In this document: positions 1 through 10,650 of the stretch, piece after piece | How positions within the stretch are numbered: the first letter of the stretch is position 1 | Layout: every line of letters starts with the position of its first letter | NCBI GenBank assembly: GCA_022539475.1 | Contig: VCMS01000121.1 | Coordinates: forward strand, 87,993-151,992 | Direction of reading: 5' to 3' | Source of the DNA: Gracilaria domingensis | Lineage: Eukaryota > Rhodophyta > Florideophyceae > Gracilariales > Gracilariaceae | Length of the DNA stretch: 64,000 nucleotides | Translations under genes and position numbers: made by a program | The notes under the pieces: generated by a model | What the model was told of the DNA's origin: nothing | The model's input: only the letters and a program-made list of their open reading frames with translations | Databases searched by the model: none

Positions 1-94
1 TACCCCCTCGCGCGCCCGAAATAGCCCCAAAACTAGCTTAGTTTCCAAAGCGAACAGACTATATTCCACTTTGCAGAACACAGACGTTGGGGCG
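1..94 (+). mobile_element. 5' fragment of a Harbinger transposase gene
   Basis: The reverse complement of this stretch matches 60180-60270, the first codons of the Harbinger transposase at 59027-60283, with about one mismatch. It therefore encodes roughly residues 6-31 of a near-identical transposase on the plus strand. The match stops at about 94, where unrelated DNA of the Ty3-like block begins. The promoter and terminal repeat of this copy lie left of the window. The fragment shows that the 10.5-kb block was inserted in, or recombined with, a Harbinger element. Confidence 0.85.
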
Positions 95-513
95 CGACAC
101 CGCGAGACGCGACCATTCCGGTTGATCTTGTCGTGCGCCTGGCACCACGTGGTGGTCTTCGTCTCTTCCGTCTCCCTTAGAGGAATCCACCACTCCATCT
201 TCACCCACTCGTCCTTCTCCTGGGCGGGTTAGTCCCGGCTTACAAGTTAGTCTCAAGCTTCCCGTCGGTGGGGTTCGTAGTTGTCGACCGATCGGCACAC
301 CGCCCCCTCGTGGTGGTTGTGACTTCTCGTGTTCACGGAACCCGTCCAGCCTGCGCACCAATCTGGTCATTTTCACGGTGTGTCAGCTCACCCGAGCGTG
401 CTAGTTCTCCGGGACCTCTCAGGTCTCATCTGTCATCCAAGTGGTGGTGTTCCCCTTCCCAATTGGTATCCTCCGTGGCGCGCTCTCGCTCCACCCGGCT
501 CCTTTCATACGCC

Positions 514-3297
514 ATGGGTGAACGACCAGCTTCCCCAACGGGGTGGTCAATGACGTTTGAACGCCGTGAAGACGGAGCTGAAGAGACTACCGCTCCCTCT
601 CCTTCCAATATGGTAGATCACGGGGACGAAGCAGCGCCGTTTCAGTCGAGTTACCACGCGGTGGAGCCTTCGCAGCTGTGTCTGCCGTGCCAGTCCGGTA
701 CACCCGTGTCCATTCCATCGGGCGCTGAGGCCCCCGTGGTGGCCAACCAATTGGTACTGGAGGAGCCGCACTACGACCCTATAAAGGGATATTCTGCTTC
801 TGAAGTTTCCCCCTCACCGGAGGCCATCCGCTCGGTGCGCGAAACCGCTGTCGCCCGGTCGAGGATGTCCGGCAAGACCCCTGGGGTAGCGCGCGGCCGT
901 GGCGGGGGCATCTTCAAACCCAACACGCGGTCGAGTACACGCGCTCGTCAAGATCCGTACGGTCGCGGTGGGTATGATCCTTATGCGGCCGCCGCTGGTC
1001 CGAGCAACGTCAACCCTCTTGCGGTCGCCGGTACGGTGGAAGCTCAACAGCTGCATCCTCATGACTTTAACAGGACGCACGGGCAGCCGCATGCCCACTA
1101 TGGTGCACGATTCGCCGATGTCTCTACCGAATTGGTCGCTCTGGGGAACTGGCTTCTCCACATCAGTTCCTCCTTCTGTCCCTTGCGGTTTCGCCACATG
1201 GGTCTACCGCAGTATACTACGATTGCCCGTTGGGATTGTCGCCGCTTGGAGGCGGTGCCTATGGCACCTCCCCCACCACGCAAGGGCGAGAAGCAGAGCC
1301 GGTTCGGTCGACAACAGTGTTTCCACGCGCGGCAGCGGCACACGAAGTTCCTGTACTATATCCCCGTGGCCATACCGTCGGATCTCCCGTTCATCCGCTG
1401 CGATGGGGAGGTCCCCTACTTTCGCCGTTTGGTCGATATCCTTCACCGCTTGGACGAACCTGCTACCCATATCGAGGTCGATCTGGATTACGTCGCGTTC
1501 GAGCGCCCTTTAGAGACCAACTATTGGACTGACCGTGGGAGGTGGGCGACCGACGCGATGGCCGAGAGCCGTGTTCGTCACCGTAACAACTGTACGCGGA
1601 CAATTTTCCTGTTCCACAACGTCGAGTATTGGTCACAAAGCGACCAGAACCGCCGGGCATGGTATGTCAATCGACCTTCTTGGTAGCACCACTTTGAAGT
1701 ATGTCAGTGGGTGGAAGTGCCGACCCCGCCGGTACCTGCGTACTTTGGTAGTAGCATCTCCCTCGATAGGAACAACGCATATGCCGTTTGGTCGGTCGCG
1801 CGCAGCGAGTGGGCCGTTATGGTGGCTATCCTCGCTCTTCAAGCGTCCGTGGAAGGTGTGACTTGGGACACGCGTTGCCCTGACAAGTCTGTTGGGATCA
1901 GCGGAACTCAACCAGTTGGTCGCATCTTCAACATTCCCAACGATGTGGTCGGTGACATTCGTGCCATGGGGCTCTCCAAAATCGTGGAGGGCACCAAGTA
2001 TACTGCGCAGCAGTTGGACAGCTACCTTACTGCGGTAAGTAACCACAGTTGGGGGCCTGAAGAGGGTTGGGATGTCTACGACCCGGAGGTTCATAGCATC
2101 GTGCCTCTCCAACAGCAGCACATGGCTGGCGAAGACCCATTTGGTAACGACGATACCGTTATGGTGGCCGCCGAGAACTATGAGTCCCCCGCGTTGCCTC
2201 CTTCGGCGCCCGTACAGGCCACTCCTCCGACCAGCGTGGCTGCGCCTGTCCCAAGTGGTCCAAAAGACCCTCAGGCAGCTGCTCATCCTCCCGGACGGGC
2301 CGCTCAGGGGCCTCTTCGGGTTGGTTTCCAGTCGCTTCCCGTGAACCCGGTACCCCCTGGTGGTGATAGTGGCGCAATCCGAAGCGCCCTGGCACGTCTT
2401 AACCACGCCTCGATGGTGCACTTCAACCGTCCTGGTCCAAATGACATTCTCACCGCTGTGGATACTCTTACCAACTTGCTCCCCGTGGTTGCTCACCATG
2501 AGCGGCGCACTTCTGAGCTGCGACAGTTCCGCGACTACTTCCAGCGCAATCTCTACCGTGAGGTGACGGCCTATGTTGGTCAGTTGAGCAACATTTTGGA
2601 AGGCCACGCGGCGTTACATCTTCCCCCTGTGGAAAGCTTCGACCCGTACGCTCCTGCGTCGCAGCATCCTGCGACCCCAATGGTAGACTTTGGTGGCCTT
2701 GGTAGGTATCAACCTCCTGGTGGTGATCCTTCGGCGTCCTTCCATACTCCGCTTGTTCCTCACAACGTTCGTCTTCCTCCAGGAAGTACTGGGGCAGGAG
2801 CACCAAGTGGTTTCTCAACTGGTTTCCGTTCGGTCCCGCTTCCGTCGTCGTCCGGTGTTCCTATGCCGCCTACTAGTTCTGGACCTTCGGGAGTTGGAGC
2901 ACCTCCTGGTCTGACCCCTGGTGCAGGGCCGTCTAGTGGTCTCGCTCCTCCGACCTCTAGTGGTATCCCTCCGACTAGCTTACCTCCTTCCTTCCATCCA
3001 CCCACTGGTTCTGCGAATACCATGCCGGTGGTTAGCAGCGGTATCCCTGCGGTGCCGGTTGCTTCTGCTCCCCTACCAAGTGGTGGGGCCCCAGCGAGCG
3101 CGCTAGCGGCGGGGGCGGAAGCTCCGCCGGACCTATGTCGGTTTCCTCTGGTCGTGGAGGTTCCGCTTCGTCGCGCGGGACCTCCCGTGGACGTGGTCGC
3201 GGTCGCGGGACCAGTCGTGGACGCGGACGCGGCCGTAGGTCTTCCAAGGCCTCCTAGGTTACCTCGTGGTTGGCTCTTGTGGATTCTTCTCGAGTAA
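514..3297 (+). CDS. antisense gene of the retroelement, unknown function, one in-frame TAG
   Basis: One reading frame of 928 codons runs from an ATG in good context (GCCATGG at 512) to 3297, broken only by TAG at 1684-1686 (codon 391). It runs opposite to gag-pol and ends about 100 bp from the pol stop. The first 390 codons include an Arg/Gly-rich patch and a Trp/Tyr-rich folded-looking part. The part after the TAG starts folded and becomes Pro/Ser/Gly-rich from about 2160. No family is recognised and no membrane segment is evident. Near 3085-3110 the frame probably shifts: the next frame gives an RG-repeat tail ending at TAG 3255-3257, like nucleic-acid-binding proteins. Readthrough, two genes, or a mutated gene are all possible. 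Confidence 0.6.
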
Positions 3298-3301
3298 TAA
3301 A
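3296..3301 (+). terminator. AATAAA polyadenylation signal of the antisense gene
   Basis: A canonical AATAAA lies about 40 bases after the RG-frame stop (3255-3257) and overlaps the stop of the longer frame. It is well placed to end the plus-strand transcript before it runs far into the convergent pol gene. Assigned by motif and position only. Confidence 0.45.
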
Positions 3302-3388
3302 GTGTCTTGTGCGTTATGATCTCTCTCTATTTGCCTGTTAGGTTAGTTAGCATTCCATGTGACGTTTGGCGTTCAACGGCTTAGACAT

Positions 3389-3402
3389 CCCCCCCCCTCC
3401 TT
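3389..3402 (-). promoter_or_regulatory. polypurine tract of the retroelement
   Basis: Read on the minus strand, the pol stop is followed at once by GGAGG and a run of nine G. Such purine runs prime plus-strand DNA synthesis in LTR retroelements and normally sit just upstream of the 3' LTR. The next bases, TGTCTAAGCC, begin with the TG expected of an LTR, but I could not find a second copy upstream of gag. The role is inferred from position. Confidence 0.5.
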
Positions 3403-5751
3403 AGCGATGCGTATCAGTTGGTGGGGGCGTACGCCCTTGTTTGCGCCAGTATCGGATGATGAAGTTGTTAGGGATGTGACCAGGTGGTTCCATAGAGTCG
3501 TGTTCTGGCGAACATCCGTACCATCTTACCCTGTAGCGGATACCCTTTGTGGTGTGTTCGTGACCTATAATGGTGTCAATAGCGCACTCCTGAGTATCTA
3601 CTTGAGGGTGTGACTCTTTCGTTTGGTCGTGTGGTGCGTGGCTCTCCATGGGTGGTGTGACCCGTTGGTCTTGCCGTGGCTCGATCTCCTGTTCCGCTTG
3701 GGTCGTGGTGTCAGCCGTTACGGCTCTGATGGAAGGTTGACCGCTCGGTCGACTTGTTAGAGGAAGGGGTGTGGGCGACATTTGCTCCCTCTCCGCTTCT
3801 TGCTGCGTTGGCTCACCTATTGGTTGTGTATTCGATGCCGTCGTTTGTGCGGCCTTGACAATCCTGTCAATGGAGACCGTATTCTCCAAACCATCCATTA
3901 TGACCGTAGCGGTATGCTCATCGGAGCGAATTACCTTGTATGGTCCCGTCGACTTGGGTAGCAGTTTGGAATTGATATCCTCCTCAAGGCGGATATCTTC
4001 TTCCGTTTCCGCTGGGGTTGGTCGCTTACCTTTTGGTGGCACGTCAAGTAAGACCATGTCTCCTGCTACCACTTTGACCACTCTGCTCACCGTTCGGTTA
4101 TAGTCTGCTTTGTACAGTTCTTGGGCTGCTGTCATTTTAACTTTGGCAGCAGCCAAAGCGGCACGCAACTTTTGGAGTATGTTTCGCTTCACCTTCGCAG
4201 GTGTGAGTGTCCCGGCCGCTTCCGAGCGGTCAGGTCCAGGGTGGACGATAATACCGTGTGGTGTTCGCGACAGTACCAGGTCAAACGGGGTTGTTTGAGT
4301 GACTCTGTGGACCTGGAGATTGTACGCGTATGTCAATGGCTGGACATACTCAGACCATGTGGTTTGGTGCTCTTCGACATAGTGCCGTAAGCGAGCCACC
4401 AGGGTCTTATTGAACCGTTCCACTTGGCCGTTGGTTTGCGGATGATAGGCCGTGGTAAAGTAGTGCTTGACCCCTAGCATGGTACAAACCGCCTCGAAGA
4501 ACTTAGAAGCTAAGTTCGAACCATTATCGGTTAGTAGGTACATGGGAGCACCGTATGGTTAGACCCAATTCTCCAAGAAGGCTGTCGCTAGTGTCGTTGC
4601 CGTCTGGTTCTTCAGAGGTATAGCCCTGGTTAGCTTTGTGAACCTGTCGGTTATGACGACTACGAAGCGATAACCCTCCGAGGTCTTAGGCAGGGGCCCC
4701 AGTATATCGATCGCGACGAATTCCAGGGGCCCCGCCGCCGGGAATAGCTTCAGGTACTTCCTGTGCTTCCTCACGCCACCTCGGGTCTTAATGCACGAAT
4801 TGCACTGCGCCACATAGGTATATACGTCGTTCGCCATGTGCGGCCAGTAGAATTGCCTCCGAAGGGTATAGTACAGCCGCGTGGCTCCCGGGTGTCCCGA
4901 GAGCCGTGGGTTGTGTGACAGATACAACACCCTTTGTCTTAATGACTCAGGTACGACCTTCTGGAGGGCTCCGTCTAAAGGTGAACGTCTGATGAGGTAC
5001 CCATTGTGGTCAACGTCGAACTGAGAGTCCTTCCTTCCTAGTACATCAGCGAGCGTCTTGCACAGCCTATCGGACGATTTTTCGCGTAGGAATTCCTCAC
5101 GGGTGATTGGGGCGTGTTTCTCTTCCTCCACAGGAAGGAGGGTCTCCACTACCACTTGGTACGTACTGTCATCATGCCAATATCCCTTCAGAACTTCATT
5201 GACCTCGTGGTTCGCTGGTTCTATAGTAAAACATGGAATGTCGTCGTCCACTGGGTCAGTGTCCAATCCTTCGGTATTCAACCGGGACATTGCATCCGCC
5301 ACTCGGTGCTTGACCCCAGGGCGGTACTGCACATCATACTCAAACTCCAAAAGTCTCAGGCGCCATCGGGCCAGACGACCCGATGCGTCCGCCAAACCTA
5401 ATATCCACCTCAAGGAGTCGTGATCCGTTCGGAGCGTGAAGCGCACACCATATAGGTAAGGACGTAGCATGAGCATACTCCAGACAACTGCTAGACATTC
5501 CTTCTCCGTTACGGTGTAGTTCTGCTCCGCTTGGTTAAGAGCTCTACTCCAATACCCAATGGGTGCGAGTTTGCCGTCTTCCTGTTCCTGCATTAGACAG
5601 CAACCTATTTGAGCATCCGATGCGTCTGTATCCAGTGTGTACGGGAGTCCCGTTTTGGGCAATGCCAGTACCGGTGGGGAGAGAAGCGCTGCTTTCAGTA
5701 TATAGAAAGCCTCTACCTCGTCATCTTCCAAGTGGTCAAAGTGTGTGGGCT
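3401..5751 (-). pseudogene. Ty3-like pol, part 2: RNase H, integrase and chromodomain
   Basis: Reading along the minus strand, RNase H comes first (TLDTDASDAQIG near 5640; the TEKE motif is at about 5510). Next are the integrase HHCC zinc domain (HNPRLSGHPG to QCNSC, about 4920-4790), the integrase core with first Asp in AIDILGPL, second in LTDNGSN and Glu in QVERFN, and a C-terminal chromodomain (RYRVRWYG) that in chromoviruses guides integration to marked chromatin. TAA at 4559-4561 replaces a codon between the first and second catalytic Asp. The frame is otherwise open from about 5750 to 3401. A one-base shift separates it from the RT frame near 5750. Confidence 0.88.
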
Positions 5752-7255
5752 GCCCTTTTGGAACCTCCGGTCCAGGGGTGCGGCTATCTTTGCAAACCCC
5801 TTGATGAACCGTCGCTAGACGTTGCACAGGCTTATAAAGGATCGTATGTCCGTCTGTGACGTAGGGAGCTTCGCTTCCTGTACTGCTCTGATATTCCGTC
5901 TGGTCACTTCGAGTTTCCCGGGGCTTATTGTATGCCCTAGGTACTCTACCTCTTGGTTGAAGAACATACACTTTCGTAATTTGAGAGTTACGCCTGCCTC
6001 CTGTAGCAACTGCAATACCACCTTGACATGCGAGAAGTGCTCCTCAATAGATCTTGAGTAGATGACTACATCATCGATATATACCAATGCGGTTGTCCAC
6101 TTCACTTTAGACAATATAATGTCTAATGCCCTTTGGAAGGTAGCGGGGGCGTTTCGTAAACCGAACGGCATGCGTAAGAAGCGATACAGGCCTGCATGGC
6201 ATGTAAACGCAGTCTTATCACGGTCACCCTCTGGTATTTCGATCTGCCAATATCCGCAGTTCGCGTCCAGTGTGGTAAAGATGTTCGCATCTCCTAGGGA
6301 GTCGATGCATTAGTCCATCCTCGGGATGGGATACGAGTCCCTCACCGTTACGGCATTCAGTTTTCTGTAGTCAATACAGAACCTCATACGGGTCTCTCCT
6401 CGTTTTTGGACTAGCACTACAGGGCTAGCCCATTCCGAGTTTGCCGGTTCTATAACCCCCTCACGCAGCATCCACTCCACCTCCTCCAGCTCTACCTCAC
6501 GGGCCTTATGTCCCGCGCGGTATGGCTGTTGGTGGATGGGACGGGAGTTCGATTTGAGGTCAATCCTATGCTGGGTGGCCTTAATGGCTCCCAGCTTGCC
6601 AGACCACATGGTACTGAATGGCTCCAAGAGTCCGAGGATCCGAGCTCTGAGCTGTTCCCCTTCAAGTCCTATATTCACCTCCGTCTTCCAATTGGTCACT
6701 GGATCGAGCTCCAGTTTCTGGTCTTCTCGCTCAGCTCGTCGCTGCACCATATGGTCTGTTCGCGACGAATTCGAATTCGACGAATTGGCACTACCCCCCC
6801 CTTCCTAGTGTCCACGACCTCGTGGGACCACTGTGGTGTGATCGTAAAGATCGTACGGGGAGCCGGTAGGGCAAGACCAATTACGGTGTGCTTTGGCAAC
6901 TTGACCGGGCGGTTGCTGAAGTTACTCAGGTAGACCTGAAACGGTTTTGTCGGTATGTTGTTGACTATACCATTCGCCATTAAGGTCATATGTCGTTCGG
7001 CCAACCATGAATGGTTCTGAATAGATAACAGGCCAGGCTGTTGGCATGTCACCTTCACTACCGAGTGGTTCATAGGCAGTATTGTTACCGCCTTCGCCAG
7101 TCGCACCTTGTTGGAGAGTGTATTTTCTGGTACCGGTTGGTGTCGAGTGCTGTCCTCTTTCCGAGAGGCACCCTTGTGGTTACCAATAATGGCGATCTGG
7201 GGGCCATTGTTGAACAGAACTGTCTTAGAGCGTGGGAAAATTGCCCTGACGTGCT
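5752..7255 (-). pseudogene. Ty3-like pol, part 1: linker and reverse transcriptase
   Basis: RT copies the element RNA into DNA. The typical order is visible: a weakly conserved linker (7106-6760), the entry motif WMLREGVIEPANSEWASP, the FCIDYRKLN motif, the MPFGLRNAPATFQ motif and the catalytic box YIDD at 6070-6081. Two in-frame stops break it: TAA at 6310-6312, just after the PIPRMD motif, and TAG at 5815-5817 in CNV-RRFIKGF, where the family normally has Tyr. Frame changes occur near 6750 and 5750. The lesions are single-base, so the copy is recently inactivated or carries sequence errors. Confidence 0.88.
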
Positions 7256-8039
7256 GGCCTATAAAGTTGTTCCAAGGATACAGTCTGTTGCCAGTTGGTT
7301 AACGACTATGAAGCGAACTCGGACCTTCATGGTGTCAATCAATACCATTATGGTAAGCGCTCCCATGACGGTTGTGGTCTGGTGTTAGCGTCAACCAGTG
7401 GGTTAGTTAATGTACATGGCTGAAGCTTGTTCAATTGTCTGTCAGTTAGTAGTTTGGCATTCACCAGATTAGGTCTTGCCCCGGTGTCCAGGACAGTGAC
7501 GCATGGTACCAAGTGGTTGGAAGTAAACCCGAGGGTGACGTTTACCTTATAGTTACTATGCTTGAGAAAGCATATCGGTTCGGTGCCGTCCATGAGGCTC
7601 TCCTCCCCTGTAACCAATGGGTAATTGTCCATACTTGCACCACTTGGTTCTGGAAGGCCTTCCGTCTTCGGACAGTTGGGGAAGGCCTCTATCCCAACTG
7701 TTCGGCGTTTTCCGCCTGCGGGGCGGGAACCGTTTGGCCCTGCTCCGTAATGATGTGTACCTGATGAGGAGTGGCTGCGTTGGGTCGCGCATTTGCGTGT
7801 CCCGTGCCTGCGCTCCGCGTCGTGGGCCCAAATATATCCTGGTGGTTCTGCTGGCGAGCAGTGAGGAGAGCGTTCCTGTTCTGCGGAGCCACGCTCGGGC
7901 ACGCTGTTGCCAAGTGGTGAGGCGATAAACAGAACCAACAGAGGAGATTACCGGTTGTGGGGTCCTTCATCGCGATCGACGACGTGCGCGATGGGGGACG
8001 ACCTCCCGTAGGTACTGCACTCCGTTGCTGCGGGGGTGG
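7256..8039 (-). pseudogene. Ty3-like nucleocapsid zinc knuckle and aspartic protease
   Basis: The zinc knuckle C-x2-C-x4-H-x4-C (CWFCLSPHHLATAC) lies near 7900-7940 and would bind element RNA. The protease active site VLDTGARPNLV follows, with DTGA at 7477-7488. The strand VVNQLATDCILGTT is the protease C-terminal part. A TGA at 8037-8039 separates capsid from nucleocapsid in the same frame. One-base shifts are needed near 7690 (a GGG run where GGGG would keep frame), near 7380, and near 7256 (TTT where TTTT would keep frame). Confidence 0.8.
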
Positions 8040-10169
8040 TCATCTATCACCATATTGGTTGAATGGCACCGCTAGGACCGGGCTGACCGGTACGGATACC
8101 TGTGATAGTGGAGCTGAGGTTTGCCTCGAGGGGTGCTCGCTGGATAGCGAGCTGGACCAAGAGGTGTTACCGTGCGATCGAGTTGTCGGTTGTGCATGCA
8201 CCAAGTGGACTGGGTGACCCTGGGAGGCGTATTGTGTAGATGCCTCATCCGTAGTGGTCTCCTCTTCCTCTACGTCAAACACTGACCGCCTGGTTTTTCC
8301 TTTCTCTTTCAATGGTTTGCCAAGTGGTGCGGAGTCTCTCCTGGCCCCTGACCGACCGGTGTTGCCTAATCCCTGTGCATGGCGGGCTAGTGCGTTGTAG
8401 TCGACCGTGCGGTTGGTAGCTAGGTAGTTGCGAACCTGTGATCGGATAGACTTCGCCACGTTGTCGGCGTACATCGATTTCAACCTTTTGGTAGTAAAGA
8501 CGCTTCCACGGCGGGAGGCTAATGCCCATAGGGAGCGAGCGAATTCCAATTCGGTTTGTCCCGCGCGCTGGAAGTACGCAAGCACCTCTGCGTACGCCTC
8601 CTGAATAACCTCATCGGTTGCATAGGTTTCCAGTAGGAAGTTGACCACCTGTGGATATGTCGTCAACATTTCCGTTTGGTCTTCGTCCACCGCCATGGTG
8701 TTCCCTTGGAGGCGGCTATGGAGCAACGCTCCAGCCTGACCAGTTAGGTAGAATTGAAACAACCACATGGCTGCTGCCTCTGAAAACCCATTCTGGTCAC
8801 AAGCGATCTTGAACCTCTGAAGGAAGTCAATGATCGCAATAGGGTCATCCCCGCTAAAGCGAGTCTCACCCAGTTGGAAACGGAGCTTCCTATGATGCTT
8901 CGTTATCTTCTGAGCTACCTCTTTGGTATACTCAGCCTGTCTGTTCTCCAACCTATAGGTACGATAGTCAACCGCTTTGGTGAATCGTTGAGCGGTGTAA
9001 GCACCTCTAGGTCAGTCTCTTCGTCGGAAGTTGAATCCGAGTCATTGTACCTTTCGGTCTTACCCTTGCGGGCATTCTTCCCTTTCTTCTGGCGAGGGTC
9101 CTTCCTCTTGCGTCGTGACCCTTTACGGTCGTCGTCTCCTGACGAATCCGAATCGGTGTCTGAGGGCGAAGAGTCCGAGTCCGACCGGCGACTCTTTCTC
9201 TTTCCCCTTTTGGTTTTCTTCTTCTTACCATTTGGTTTGCGTCGACGCTCGTCTCCTGAGCTTGACGAATCTCCATCAGGGTCTCCACCACGTGGTCCTG
9301 ACGGAGCTACACCAGTGGGTTGGGGAAGGTATACATACCTCGGGCCCTCCATGTCCGGAGGCTCTGCCCCTTTCCCCATGCGGTCGATAAATCCTTCACC
9401 AATCGGTTGTGCAGGAAGGGTAGGATGGAGAATACCAAGTGGTTTGGTGGCTTCTGCTGCCGGCCGGGGGACTTGCTTCATGAGGGCGGCCTGGGCTACC
9501 ATCTCAGGTTGAAGCTTGGCCCCCTGCTTTTGCAGAGCCAGCAGAACGAATCGGTCAATGTGTCCTCGTATCTCGTTCTCGAGGTACTGTAACACCACCA
9601 CGGGTACCTTGTCTAGGACCTCCTGGGAGGCTCGATCAACTCCCACTCGGGTGACCTCGTCCAGGTCCAGTCGCGGCCCGACTGGCACCTCTATTTGGTC
9701 TACCACTGGGGTTGTTACAGGAGCGGGCTCCTCCGTTGCGGAGCCTGCTCCTTCGTCCACTTGGTCAGCCCGGGGAAGGGTCGAAGGGCCCCCAGCCTCT
9801 CGGTCTACCTTCTTCCCCCTCGGTGGGCGTTCCTTCCGAATCAGGTCCTCCGGGTTATCCAACACCGGATAGGACACCGAACCCCGTACGGGGTGGCCAC
9901 TTGGTTGAGCGCTCGGCGCCCTTTTCGGGTGACGCACGCTTCGTTTCTCCATTTAAGTAACTGATGTCGGAGCAAATTGCTTCGGCAACGGGAACCAAAC
10001 CACTCAGGTATCTGGTGACTTCCAAATCCTCCCTGTCCAAAACCACTTGGTTTTCCACAAATTCTAGGTCGGGAGACCAAAGTATGTGGTATAACCGGTC
10101 GGTGCGAGCTGTTAGTGGGGAGCCCTGCGTGGGCTCGACCCAGCGGAGGAGTGAAACGCGTGACACCTA
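8040..10169 (-). pseudogene. Ty3-like gag (N-terminal region and capsid)
   Basis: The capsid core lies at 8951-8400, with FSGDDPIAIIDFLQRFK and WLFQFYLTGQAG, a typical retrotransposon gag pattern. Upstream is a long charged, Ser/Asp/Lys-rich low-complexity stretch (about 8960-9350), then a Pro/Val-rich helical part. The frame changes near 9000 and again near 9900-9950. Before that an open frame runs up to 10169 without an ATG, so the true start is unresolved. A C-terminal Ser/Thr-rich tail (8300-8040) ends at TGA 8037-8039, beyond which the zinc knuckle continues in the same frame. Confidence 0.75.
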
Positions 10170-10650
10170 ATAGATCGGCAGCACCCGCCGTTGCCTATAG
10201 TGCACGGTGACCAAGTGGTAAATACGCCCGGACTGGTGTGCGGCAGGCACGTATAACCCTCGAGGTCAGCGAAACTATTAGAGGACTACTAGACTTACCA
10301 ATTGGTGACTGTAGAACCGAACTGGTGTCAAATTAGCCTAGTTGGTGCTTGCCTTTACCATTTGGTGTGGGAGGTTGGCGTCTCGGGGGTTTAGTACACC
10401 CGAGCGCCCCTCTGGCTCTCACGGACCTAGTGCCAAGTGGGCCACCGGGAGGTGCATTTGTGGTGCACCACCCCGGCCACATATCTACACTACCTAGTAA
10501 ATATTAATTCTAAATTGATGAAAATAAACTAATTAGTCCTTGCCATGCTTTTGCTTGAGCGTACCACGTGGTACAGTAGACATTCGTACCCAGATACACG
10601 AAACGTCACCACTGGGTCTTGTAGAGCCCCCGTTGATCCCGCGAAATATA
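10170..10650. other. non-coding leader or LTR-like right end of the retroelement
   Basis: No gene is seen. Five strict ACCANNTGGT sites fall between 10210 and 10572, including the 14-base perfect palindrome GTACCACGTGGTAC at 10561-10574. Read on the minus strand, the block would begin TGTAGTATATTTCGCGGG at 10650, a plausible LTR start, but no second copy of it was found at the left end. This is the expected place for the element's promoter and primer binding site; neither could be identified. Confidence 0.4.

Larger units (their letters stand above)
144..10572. repeat. dispersed ACCANNTGGT palindromes
   Basis: The 10-base palindrome ACCANNTGGT occurs at 144, 746, 1911, 2802, 3075, 3479, 4354, 5151, 7508, 7639, 9227, 9287, 9434, 10042, 10210, 10297, 10357 and 10563, counted by eye. 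At least eight more sites differ at one base (436, 458, 2250, 5727, 6687, 7909, 8200, 8319). Commonest centres are AAGT, ACTT, ACGT and AATT. Chance expectation for eight fixed bases is about 0.16 per 10.6 kb. Sites fall in coding sequence of both strands and in the non-coding leader at 10.2-10.6 kb. Only one strict site was seen elsewhere in the window (35714). Function unknown; a binding site for a symmetric protein dimer is one possibility. Confidence 0.85.
95..10650 (-). mobile_element. Ty3/gypsy-like chromodomain retroelement with an antisense gene
   Basis: The minus strand encodes, in order, gag, zinc knuckle, protease, RT, RNase H, integrase and a C-terminal chromodomain. The plus strand of the left third carries a separate long gene. 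Both ends abut Harbinger-derived sequence: transposase start at 1-94 and partner gene from 10651. The palindrome ACCANNTGGT recurs through the whole block and not around it, which supports treating it as one unit. I could not find matching long terminal repeats at the two ends. A polypurine tract follows the pol stop. The left boundary is good to a few bases; the right one is placed where similarity between the two Harbinger partner genes ends. Confidence 0.7.

Noticed and set aside
3258-3388. A 3' LTR beginning TGTCTAAGCC just after the polypurine tract
   Set aside because: No second copy was found upstream of gag, and the antisense gene occupies the space. The TG start may be chance.
10533-10650. 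C-terminal end of partner gene copy 1 reading on to 10533
   Set aside because: Similarity to copy 3 stops at about 10651; the remaining codons read into the retroelement and are accidental.
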